From Rikenellaceae bacterium (lineage in GTDB: Bacteria > Bacteroidota > Bacteroidia > Bacteroidales > Rikenellaceae): 64,000 nucleotides of DNA. This document shows, in pieces, positions 54,901-62,436 of this stretch; position 1 is the first letter of the stretch; every line of letters begins with the position of its first letter. Both the position numbers and the translations under genes were made by a program. The stretch spans positions 29,787-93,786 of the forward strand of contig SUZF01000007.1 in NCBI GenBank assembly GCA_015060065.1, read 5' to 3'. The notes under the pieces were generated by a model. That model saw only the letters and a program-made list of their open reading frames with translations. It searched no databases and was not told the DNA's origin.

Positions 54901-56210
54901 TAGTACGATGCAAAGACGGTCATATCCATACCTGCCAGCATCTCGTAGTAACTCTTGTTGAAGATACCGTCGTTGCCGTTCAAGTAGGTCGGAACGAAGA
55001 TGACCTTTACCTTCGACTCTGCGCGGTCGAGGTTGCTGCCGTTAATCGACTGTGCAATCTGGTCCCATGCGGCATTTTCGAGGGTATGGGTTGTGTATTT
55101 GTATTGGCTCGGATCGATTGCCTGCGACTTGTCGGCAAGGTGTGCCTTCAAGTCAAGACGCGCTCCGGTGATGCCTGCCGGCACCATCACGTATGCCAAA
55201 ATCTCGCGGTCGAGCGTAGACGATGCCTCAATGCGCTTCAAGGCGTCAAAAAGAATATCGATACCCTTGTTGCGGAACTCGTAGCGACCGCTCGTGCCGA
55301 TGATGAGCGGCTCCTTCTCGAACTTGTGACCCAAACAAGCCTCGGCAACCTCAATCATCGTCTTGCGAGCCTCGGCACGCTTGGTGTCGTACTCCTTGCC
55401 CGTCCAGACAAAGTCGTTCTCGAAGCCGTTGGGAGTAACGCCATCAACCTCTTTGCCGAGCAGATACTTGCACTCCTCGGCTGTGATGTCGCTCACGGTC
55501 AGGAATGCGTCGTGATACTTGGCAGCCATCTTCTCGATAGAGTGCTTTGCCATCACGTTGAACTGGTATGCCAAATCGTCGGCATTGAACTTCGTGAGGT
55601 CGTTATAGAGAGGCAGGCGGTTACCTGCGATGCAGCGGCCGATAACCGTTGCGTGGGTAGTGAGCAGCGTTGCAATGTAGGGGGCATGCTCACGCAGGTA
55701 AAGACCTCCCGATGCGGTCATCCACTCGTGGAAGTGTGCAGCAACCTTATCGTTGGTCGAGCAGAAGTTCTCGACGAAAGATTTGATGATAACGCCTGCG
55801 ATACGACCGAACAGCACAGGTTCTACATAATCCCACTGTCCCGAAATCGAATCTACGTGGTAACTCTCCCAGAGGTGTTTGAGAATCTCGTCCTTCTGTG
55901 CAAAGAGAGATGTAAAGTCGGCAAGAATCGCAATAGGCGAGCCTTCGATTTTCCAGCGTCCGATGCGGACACGTACTCCATCCTCGTAGAGTGACTGACG
56001 CCATTGTTTGAGAAGATTTACGTCCTCCTCGAACTCCGGAGAGGTGCTTTCGCCCGAAAAATCGGGTCCGATAACGATGTAGTGGTCGCCGAATTTTTCG
56101 CCTGCCGTCTTGGCTTTGGTAGCGATGACGGTGTGAATTCCGCCAATTTTGTTGCAAACCTCCCAACTTACCTCGAACAGGTAATTGGGGGCAAACTTGG
56201 TGTTGTTCAT
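51960..56210 (-). CDS. Glycogen synthase (GT3)-alpha-glucan phosphorylase (GT35) fusion
   Basis: 1416 residues from the ATG at 56210, which gives the conserved N-terminus [28 protein letters not shown]; upstream ATGs at 56234 and 56285 are possible, the latter overlapping the promoter. Residues about 1-560 are a GT3-type synthase (animal/fungal glycogen synthase-like): [60 protein letters not shown]. Residues about 600-1416 are a short-type GT35 phosphorylase: [53 protein letters not shown], and the pyridoxal-phosphate lysine region [18 protein letters not shown]. One chain thus joins glucan elongation with phosphorolysis, the usual arrangement in Bacteroidota. Confidence 0.9.
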   Translation of the reverse strand: [1416 protein letters not shown]

Positions 56211-56254
56211 AGAAATATTGTTTTGTTTGTACATAAATTTCAGATTTTCAGCCG

Positions 56255-56286
56255 CAAAATTAGTGCTTTTGGATTGATAAACCAAA
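56255..56286 (-). promoter_or_regulatory. Promoter of the GT3-GT35 fusion gene
   Basis: On the minus strand: TTTG at 56286-56283, a 20-bp spacer and TAATTTTG at 56262-56255. Transcription would start about 56248, which excludes the ATG at 56285 as a start. Confidence 0.72.
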
Positions 56287-56343
56287 CTTTTACAACCTCA
56301 TTTTCTGTAATTACTAAAAATATTTATTAAATTTAATAATTTT

Positions 56344-57459
56344 TTAACATTCTACATCAAAGAGGGCTTCGATGACCGCATCCGAGACCAACATTTTGTC
56401 GGGCGGAATACTGATTTTGCCGTTGCTGATTTCGACTGCAAACCCCTCGAATCGACGGCTCTCGTTTTCGAGTTTGGCGGCTCGTTCCGCACCGAACATC
56501 TTGGAAACTTGCGCTAAATCGATACCCTCGATACGTCGCAGTGATGTCATAATCATTTCGTTGTAACGGTCTGTGTCAGAGAGTCTTTCCTCCTCGTATC
56601 GACACCCCTCCACGTACTCTGCCACGGGCTGTTCGCACCAGCGTCGCACCTGCCCATTGAAGGAGTGTGCGCCTGTGCCGATGCCGAGGTACTCCACACC
56701 GAGCCAATATGATGAGTTGTGGCGAGAGCGATAACCCGGCAGGGCGTAGTTCGATACCTCATAGTGTTCGTATCCTGCATTTGTGAGCCGATTGTGCAGT
56801 AACGCAAACTCCTCTTCGCTCTGCTCCTCTGCTACTGCTCGAAATTCACCTCGTTCTACCATACGACCGAAGCGGGTCGAAGGCTCGATTGTCAAATGGT
56901 ATGCCGAAATGTGCTGCACTCCGAGCGAGAGCATCTGCTCTATATCGCGTTCGAGTCGCTCGGTGCCGAAGCCATCGATTCCGAAGATTATGTCGGTGGT
57001 GATGTTGGTGTAGCCCGCATCCTGCAAGCGTTTGACGGCATCTGCCGCCTCGGCTCCCGTGTGACGACGATTCATCAGCCGCAACGCTTCGTCATTGAAT
57101 GACTGCACTCCCAAACTTATGCGGTTGATATCGGTGTGGCGCAGTCTGGATACATACTCGGCTGTGATGTCGTCAGGATTCATCTCGGCCGTGATTTCGC
57201 TCACTTCGGAGAGGTCGAAAAGATTGCTTGCGTGGTCGATAAACTGTTGCAGTTCAATGGGGTCAAGCAACGAGGGTGTTCCACCTCCAAAATATATTGT
57301 GGCAATCCGCTTGTCGTGCAGAAAATTCGCTTCGGCATCCAACTCGCGGTGCATGGCCTCGATAGTGGAGTGTATAAGCCGCAAATCGGCGCATCGGTGG
57401 AAGTCACAGTATGCGCAGATTCGCTTGCAAAAGGGTATATGGAAATATAGACCCGACAT
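56344..57459 (-). CDS. hemW: Radical SAM protein HemW (haem chaperone)
   Basis: 371 residues from the second of two adjacent ATGs (57459; the other is at 57462). SGLYFHIPFCKRICAYCDFHR carries the radical-SAM CxxxCxxC with the extra HIPFC sequence of the HemN/HemW family. YFGGGTPSLL, ITAEMNPDDIT, RISLGVQSFN and TTDIIFGIDG are conserved. The fourth cysteine downstream of the motif, needed for true coproporphyrinogen oxidase HemN, is absent in CAYCDFHR. That and the length (about 370, not 450) favour HemW, which delivers haem to respiratory proteins. It is divergent from haem-related cytochrome c maturation genes. Confidence 0.9.
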   Translation of the reverse strand: MSGLYFHIPFCKRICAYCDFHRCADLRLIHSTIEAMHRELDAEANFLHDKRIATIYFGGGTPSLLDPIELQQFIDHASNLFDLSEVSEITAEMNPDDITAEYVSRLRHTDINRISLGVQSFNDEALRLMNRRHTGAEAADAVKRLQDAGYTNITTDIIFGIDGFGTERLERDIEQMLSLGVQHISAYHLTIEPSTRFGRMVERGEFRAVAEEQSEEEFALLHNRLTNAGYEHYEVSNYALPGYRSRHNSSYWLGVEYLGIGTGAHSFNGQVRRWCEQPVAEYVEGCRYEEERLSDTDRYNEMIMTSLRRIEGIDLAQVSKMFGAERAAKLENESRRFEGFAVEISNGKISIPPDKMLVSDAVIEALFDVEC

Positions 57460-57551
57460 CATTACAAATATAATGAAAATTGGAGATTAAAACCCCAAAA
57501 TTCAAAATTATTTTCGCCATGCACATAAAAAACATCTCGCGTGTGCGCGAT

Positions 57552-58439
57552 ATGGATAAAAAGTATTATCTTTATCGAAAGTTTTCCCCGATGCAGGCAG
57601 TGAAGTTTCATCATACCGCTCTCGTTACGGCCGCCATAGTTGCGGTCGGAGCCGTTGTCTCCGCGATCTTGCAGGTCGTGGCAGGGGATTTTCCGGTTGA
57701 GTTTTTTGCCTTCCCGATGAATGTGGTGGTGGCTGCGCTATGGCTATTGTCGCTTGTGGAGTTGTACCGTCGTCGTGGGGTGTCGCCCGTGGCTAAATAT
57801 ATGCTCTCGATGTGGGCTACATATCTCTCGCTGACACTTGCCGCAGTGTGCGGTGTGGTGGCAGGCATTATGGCGGAGTTGCCGACCCGAAAGTGGTGGT
57901 TTGTGGCAGCGATGCTCTTTGTGATGAGCCATCTGGTGCTGGTGACGATTCGCGGTTGGCGCAATGCGGAGGGTGTGAGGTGGCGTTTCCTGCTCAACCA
58001 TGCGGGTCTGCTCTTGGCTCTCGGTGCAGGCTTCTGGGGTGCGCCCGATGTTGAGGAGTTACGCATACCGCTCGTTGAGGGACGACCAACAATGGAGGCG
58101 TATGTGCGCGAGGGGAGAGGTGTGCCACTCGGATACGAGATGTCGCTACTCGACTTCGAGGCAGAGTATTACGATAGTGGTATGCCCTCGGAGTTTGCCG
58201 CGCGGGTGGATGTTGCGGGCGAGGAGATTGTGTTGAGGGTGAATAGCCCCTACCACTATCGCTGGGGTGAGGATATATATCTTGTGAATTACGAAAAAGA
58301 TCTCGCTGGTCGCACCCGCTGTATTGTGCAGGTGGTGCGCGACAGGTGGTGTGTGGTAGTGGCGATAGGTGTCGTGATGATGCTTGTCGGGGCTGCGTTG
58401 ATGTTTCTGCAAGGAGCAAGAAAGGGGGTGGCGCGATGA
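57552..58439 (+). CDS. ResB-like cytochrome c biogenesis protein
   Basis: 295 residues from the ATG at 57552. Starts at 57480 and 57519 are also open, and I cannot decide firmly; 57552 places YLYRKFSPMQAVKFHHTALVT near the beginning, as expected. About four N-terminal membrane helices (ALVTAAIVAVGAVVSAILQV, AFPMNVVVAALWLLSLV, YMLSMWATYLSLTLAAVCGVVAG, WWFVAAMLFVMSHLVLV) and a fifth near GLLLALGAGFWG precede a periplasmic domain of about 110 residues with RVNSPYHYRWGEDIYLVNYE. A last helix lies at the C-terminus. This resembles a short ResB (Ccs1), the partner of CcsA in System II haem attachment. Its stop overlaps the ccsA start by ATGA. Confidence 0.75.
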   Translation: MDKKYYLYRKFSPMQAVKFHHTALVTAAIVAVGAVVSAILQVVAGDFPVEFFAFPMNVVVAALWLLSLVELYRRRGVSPVAKYMLSMWATYLSLTLAAVCGVVAGIMAELPTRKWWFVAAMLFVMSHLVLVTIRGWRNAEGVRWRFLLNHAGLLLALGAGFWGAPDVEELRIPLVEGRPTMEAYVREGRGVPLGYEMSLLDFEAEYYDSGMPSEFAARVDVAGEEIVLRVNSPYHYRWGEDIYLVNYEKDLAGRTRCIVQVVRDRWCVVVAIGVVMMLVGAALMFLQGARKGVAR

Positions 58440-59224
58440 TGCTCGGTTGGTCGATACTGCCTTGGACTACGGCTCTGGTCGTGGCACTGTCGTTGGTGGC
58501 TGCCGTCGTTGCGGCAAGAGCGAAGGAACGCTCGGTTTGGGCGATAGTCTTGGCGGCTATGGCTGTGGTTGTGATGAGCGGATTTATTGCGCAATTGTGG
58601 GTTGTGCTTGACCGACCTCCGATGCGTACAATGGGCGAGACGCGACTATGGTATTCGTTTTGTCTGCTATGCGCAGGACTCTTCACATACGCAAGGTGGC
58701 GTTATCGTTGGATTCTCTCGTTCTCGACCCTGATGGCGACGCTCTTCCTTGTGATAAACTGCCTGCGTCCGGAGATTCACGACAGTTCGCTGATGCCGGC
58801 ATTACAGAGTGCGTGGTTTGTGCCACATGTTGCGGTATATATGTTCTCGTATGCACTGTTGGGATGCGCTATGTTGCTGGCTTTGTATGGATTTTGCAAT
58901 CGCAAGGCGGAGGTTGAAGGGGCTATCGAGCAGTTGCTCTATGGTGGTGTGGCATTCTTTACGGTCGGAATGCTGACGGGTGCGCTCTGGGCAAAGCAGG
59001 CGTGGGGATACCATTGGAGTTGGGACCCCAAGGAGGCGTGGGCTGCGGCAACGTGGATGATATACCTTGCTGCGATACATCTGCGCCTGCATAGACCCGA
59101 CTGCCGAGGCCTTTTCAAGGCTGTTGTGGTGGTGGGCTTCTGTGCGTTACAGATGTGTTGGTGGGGTGTGAATTACCTGCCGAATGTGGAGAGAAGTGTG
59201 CATACATATAATATAGATAATTAA
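58436..59224 (+). CDS. ccsA: Cytochrome c biogenesis protein CcsA
   Basis: 262 residues from the ATG at 58436, overlapping the preceding TGA; a second ATG follows directly. It is a multi-pass membrane protein of the haem-handling family. The tryptophan-rich WWD-type motif is complete (WGYHWSWDPKEAWAAATWMIYLAAIHLRLH), and conserved histidines occur at VPHVAVYMFSYALLG and near the C-terminus. With ResB it carries haem across the membrane and attaches it to CxxCH motifs. The client cytochrome peroxidase is the next gene. Confidence 0.9.
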   Translation: MMLGWSILPWTTALVVALSLVAAVVAARAKERSVWAIVLAAMAVVVMSGFIAQLWVVLDRPPMRTMGETRLWYSFCLLCAGLFTYARWRYRWILSFSTLMATLFLVINCLRPEIHDSSLMPALQSAWFVPHVAVYMFSYALLGCAMLLALYGFCNRKAEVEGAIEQLLYGGVAFFTVGMLTGALWAKQAWGYHWSWDPKEAWAAATWMIYLAAIHLRLHRPDCRGLFKAVVVVGFCALQMCWWGVNYLPNVERSVHTYNIDN

Positions 59225-59242
59225 CCCATAAATTAAACGCTT

Positions 59243-60622
59243 ATGAAAATCAGAAGACTACTTATTTTGGTTTTGACGCTGGTGGCTGTGCTGCTGGCTG
59301 TTTGGCGCATCTCGAATCGCGTACCGTCGTCGGAGTATCCGGAGCGTGCGCGTGTGGCGGCAATCTTTATTAAGGGTGGATGTTTGGAGTGCCATGTGGC
59401 AGAGCCGGATGTGCCTTTTTATGCAAAGTTGCCCGTGGCGGGAGATATCGTGATGCAGGATATCGATTCGGGCTATCGTGCCTTCGATATCACGCCTTTG
59501 ATGGAGGCTCTCGAAGCCGATGAACTCCCCTCGCCCGTAGATGTTGCCAAGGTCGAGAAGGTCGCTCTCGACAAGAGTATGCCCATGGCGAAGTACTACC
59601 TCGTACATTGGGGCAGCAAGATGACAAATGCCAAACGAGATATTATCCTCGAATGGGCAAAGAACTATCGCACGGCATATTACAACGATGGTCTGGCTGG
59701 TGACCGCGCAGGCGAGCCGGTACGTCCGATTGCAGAGTCGCTGCCCGTGGATGCCAAGAAGGTTGCACTCGGTATGGCGCTCTTCCACGACACTCGCCTT
59801 TCGGTGGATAATACCGTGTCGTGTGCAACGTGTCATGGTCTGAATACTGCCGGTGTCGATAACAAGCAGTTCTCGGAGGGTGTTGAGGGCTTGAAGGGAG
59901 GCGTGAATGCTCCGACCGTCTATAATGCTGTATATAACTTCGTGCAGTTCTGGGATGGCCGCGCTGTGACCCTCGCAGACCAAGCCGCAGGACCTCCGGT
60001 AAATCCGGTGGAGATGGCATCGCCGTCGTTTGACCTCATCGTCAGCAAACTCAAACGCGACCCCAAGATGGTGCGAGCCTTCCGCGAGTGCTATCCCGAA
60101 GAGGGTATTACGCAGGCAACTATCACTAATGCTATCGAGGAGTTTGAGCGCACTCTGCTCACACCGAACTCGCCATTCGACAAGTATCTGCGTGGTGACG
60201 ACACCGCAATATCCGAAGAGGCAAAGCAGGGTTACGAACTCTTCAAGAAGTACAACTGCGCAACCTGCCACGTGGGTCCCAATCTCGGTGGCGAGAGTTA
60301 TGAGTTGATGGGTCTGCGCGCTCACTACTTTGCAGAGCGTGGTCTGCCCCTTACCGAAGAGGATAATGGTCGCTTCAAGCAGACGGGCGTGGAGCGTGAC
60401 CGCCACCGCTTCAAGGTGCCGGGTCTGCGCAATGTAGCCCTCACGTGGCCGTACTATCACGACGGAACGCGCGAGTCGCTCCAAGAGGCGGTCTGCGCGA
60501 TGGGCACCTATCAGTCGGGCGTCGCTCTTACCGATGACGAGGAGTTGCTGATTGTCGAGTTCCTCAATTCGCTCACGGGCGAGTATCAGGGCAAACCCCT
60601 TACAAATGACAACTCGAAGTAG
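59243..60622 (+). CDS. Cytochrome c peroxidase with an extra haem-binding domain
   Basis: 459 residues, anchored or exported by the N-terminal hydrophobic segment (LLILVLTLVAVLLAVW). Three haem c sites are visible: CLECH at 47-51, CATCH at 194-198 and CATCH at 339-343. The last two belong to the standard di-haem bacterial peroxidase fold (LGMALFHDTRLSVDNTVSCATCHGLN, RAVTLADQAAGPPVNPVEMA, FRECYPEEGITQATITNAIEEFERTLLTPNSPFDKYLRGD, VPGLRNVALTWPYYHDGT). The first is in an added N-terminal domain that may deliver electrons. The enzyme reduces hydrogen peroxide in the periplasm. It follows the CcsA/ResB pair by 18 bp, which would assemble its haems. A terminator follows. Confidence 0.92.
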   Translation: MKIRRLLILVLTLVAVLLAVWRISNRVPSSEYPERARVAAIFIKGGCLECHVAEPDVPFYAKLPVAGDIVMQDIDSGYRAFDITPLMEALEADELPSPVDVAKVEKVALDKSMPMAKYYLVHWGSKMTNAKRDIILEWAKNYRTAYYNDGLAGDRAGEPVRPIAESLPVDAKKVALGMALFHDTRLSVDNTVSCATCHGLNTAGVDNKQFSEGVEGLKGGVNAPTVYNAVYNFVQFWDGRAVTLADQAAGPPVNPVEMASPSFDLIVSKLKRDPKMVRAFRECYPEEGITQATITNAIEEFERTLLTPNSPFDKYLRGDDTAISEEAKQGYELFKKYNCATCHVGPNLGGESYELMGLRAHYFAERGLPLTEEDNGRFKQTGVERDRHRFKVPGLRNVALTWPYYHDGTRESLQEAVCAMGTYQSGVALTDDEELLIVEFLNSLTGEYQGKPLTNDNSK

Positions 60623-60660
60623 TGGGGATTGTCTGAAAAAGACAATTGTAGCGTAAATTC

Positions 60661-60710
60661 AAATCCCGACTCCGCAACATACTAAATGTATGTCAGGGGT
60701 CGGGATTTTT
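60661..60710. terminator. Bidirectional terminator
   Basis: AAATCCCGACTCC (60661-60673) pairs with GGGGTCGGGATTT (60696-60708) with one G-T pair, then T residues on the plus strand and an A/T-rich flank (GTAAATTC) on the minus side. It lies between the convergent peroxidase and heptosyltransferase genes. Confidence 0.82.
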
Positions 60711-60751
60711 GTGCTATTGCCTTATGTGGTTTTCGGGGTAATGACGTCGCT

Positions 60752-61777
60752 CTATTTGTGAAGAATACGCTCAACGCGCTCGACAATCATCCGGGGCGTG
60801 ATTGCGTGGATGCAGTGGTAGTCGCCATATTTGCACTTCTTGTTTCCGTAGGTCGAGCAGGGACGACACTTTATCTCCTCCTGCAACACGCCTTCGGGGT
60901 TGCATCCATAACCGAGGAATCCCAATTTGGGGTGTGTGGCTCCCCAAACCGATACGACCGGAGTCGCCATAAGGGAGGCCAGGTGCATAACGAGCGAATC
61001 CATCGAAACTACGCAGTCGAGATTCGAAATCAGATTCATCTCCTCGCCCAAGCCACCAACCTTGCCATTCACGGCAGTAACATTCGGATACTCGCGCTCC
61101 ATGGCAAGAGCGAACTCCGCCTCCTTGCCACCTCCGCTATGGATAAATACGCGGTCGTACTTCTCGGCAAGAAGTCGCACAGCCTCCTCGCGCAAGCCTT
61201 TGGGGTAGGTCTTGCCCTGATGTGCCGAGAAGGGAGCAAAGCCAATCCATACGCCCTCCTTTTTGCCCATGGGGTTGGGTCGCTCCTGTTTGAGCGCAGG
61301 CGATGGGTCGGGGAACACGAATCCTAAATCGCGGAAAACATCGCAATAGCGGATAACCGAGTGTTTGAGTGGCGCAACATTCGAGTTGCAGTAGCCTACG
61401 CGGAACCACTTTTCGATACGCCCCTTGCGTATCCACGCAACCCGTATTCCGTGTAGCCACAACCAGATGCGGACAAAGATGGTGCGCCACACTCCGTGGG
61501 TGTCGGCAAAGGCATCAATGCCCAACGCCCGCATCTTGCGTGACAAGTCACGGATGTTCTTCCAGCCATCATACTCGCGCTTCTCCACAGGCAAAAAACT
61601 AACATCAAGACCCTCAAAGAAGGGTTCGAAGAGTCTTCGCGTGGCGACAGTCACCTTGACATCGGGATATGCCGCTTTGAGCGCACGTATAGCGTGCGGT
61701 AGCATTGCGACATCGCCCATCGCCGAGAGACGAACTACGAGAATATGCTTGGGAAGTTTTTTATTTTTTATTGCCAT
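60752..61777 (-). CDS. Glycosyltransferase family 9 (heptosyltransferase-like)
   Basis: 341 residues. HILVVRLSAMGDVAMLPHAIRALKAAYPDVKVTVATR is the GT9 N-terminal signature. The C-terminal part has GFAPFSAHQGKTYP, FIHSGGGKEAEF, LISNLDCVVSMDSLVMHLASLMATPVVSVWGATHPKLGF, the typical acceptor-side D-GPMHLA-like region. These cytoplasmic enzymes add heptose or related sugars to the lipopolysaccharide core. It ends in a cysteine-containing segment (CRPCSTYGNKKCKYGDYHCI) common in Bacteroidota members. Its start overlaps the DUF4254 gene upstream by 17 bp. Confidence 0.9.
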   Translation of the reverse strand: MAIKNKKLPKHILVVRLSAMGDVAMLPHAIRALKAAYPDVKVTVATRRLFEPFFEGLDVSFLPVEKREYDGWKNIRDLSRKMRALGIDAFADTHGVWRTIFVRIWLWLHGIRVAWIRKGRIEKWFRVGYCNSNVAPLKHSVIRYCDVFRDLGFVFPDPSPALKQERPNPMGKKEGVWIGFAPFSAHQGKTYPKGLREEAVRLLAEKYDRVFIHSGGGKEAEFALAMEREYPNVTAVNGKVGGLGEEMNLISNLDCVVSMDSLVMHLASLMATPVVSVWGATHPKLGFLGYGCNPEGVLQEEIKCRPCSTYGNKKCKYGDYHCIHAITPRMIVERVERILHK

Positions 61778-62366
61778 ACAGAACCGGATTCAACGACGGG
61801 TCGTTATACATCTTCATCTGCTTGTAGGTCTTCATATATTTACGTCCAGCCTCGATATCCTCGATAAGTTCCTCGATTGCTGTTGAGAGGTCTTTCTGCT
61901 GTTCGAGCAGGGTGTTGAGTTTCTTCTGGCAAGCCTCGCGGTGCGATGGCTCGACGTCGGTGCGCAATACCTCCTGACGCATGTGGTAAATTTTGAGTTC
62001 GAGAATCGACAAGCGGTCTATCGCCCAAGCCGGTGTCTCGGTATTGATTTTTGCATCTGCCAAAGGCTTGATATCCTTGTACTTGTCGAGCAGATACGAA
62101 TCGATATACTCGACCATGTCGGTACGTACCTGATTCGATGCGTCGATGCGACGTTTGATTTTCAGAGCCTCGACCGGGTCGATATTGGGGTCACGAATAA
62201 TATCTTCGAGATGCCACTGTACGGCATCCACCCAATTCTTCTTATATAAAAGGTAATCAAGCGAACCTTCGGCAAAGGGGTTCTCCTCCGGATGATCCAC
62301 GTTGTCGTAGCGGTGATAATCCTCTACCGAGCGATTGAAAATTTGCATTGCATTGTTTGTAAACAT
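61761..62366 (-). CDS. DUF4254 protein
   Basis: 201 residues with an all-helical, soluble look. ENPFAEGSLDYLLYKKNWVDAVQWHLEDIIRDPNIDPVEALKIKRRIDASNQVRTDMVEYID and INTETPAWAIDRLSILELKIYHMRQE are typical for DUF4254, a Bacteroidota family often placed next to GT9 glycosyltransferases. The function is unknown; a role in lipopolysaccharide core assembly follows only from the overlap with the GT9 gene. The first ATG at 62366 is used; 62348 is possible. Confidence 0.85.
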   Translation of the reverse strand: MFTNNAMQIFNRSVEDYHRYDNVDHPEENPFAEGSLDYLLYKKNWVDAVQWHLEDIIRDPNIDPVEALKIKRRIDASNQVRTDMVEYIDSYLLDKYKDIKPLADAKINTETPAWAIDRLSILELKIYHMRQEVLRTDVEPSHREACQKKLNTLLEQQKDLSTAIEELIEDIEAGRKYMKTYKQMKMYNDPSLNPVLYGNKK

Positions 62367-62383
62367 ACTCTCACGTTTTTATG

Positions 62384-62414
62384 TTGTTAATTTCGTCAGA
62401 AAAGCATATCTTTG
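62384..62414 (+). promoter_or_regulatory. Promoter of the LysM-glucosaminidase gene
   Basis: TTG at 62384-62386, a 20-bp spacer and TATCTTTG at 62407-62414, 22 bp before the ATG at 62437. This supports that start over an in-frame ATG at 62335, which precedes the promoter. Confidence 0.75.
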
Positions 62415-62436
62415 CCTTCAACTAAATACAAAGATA

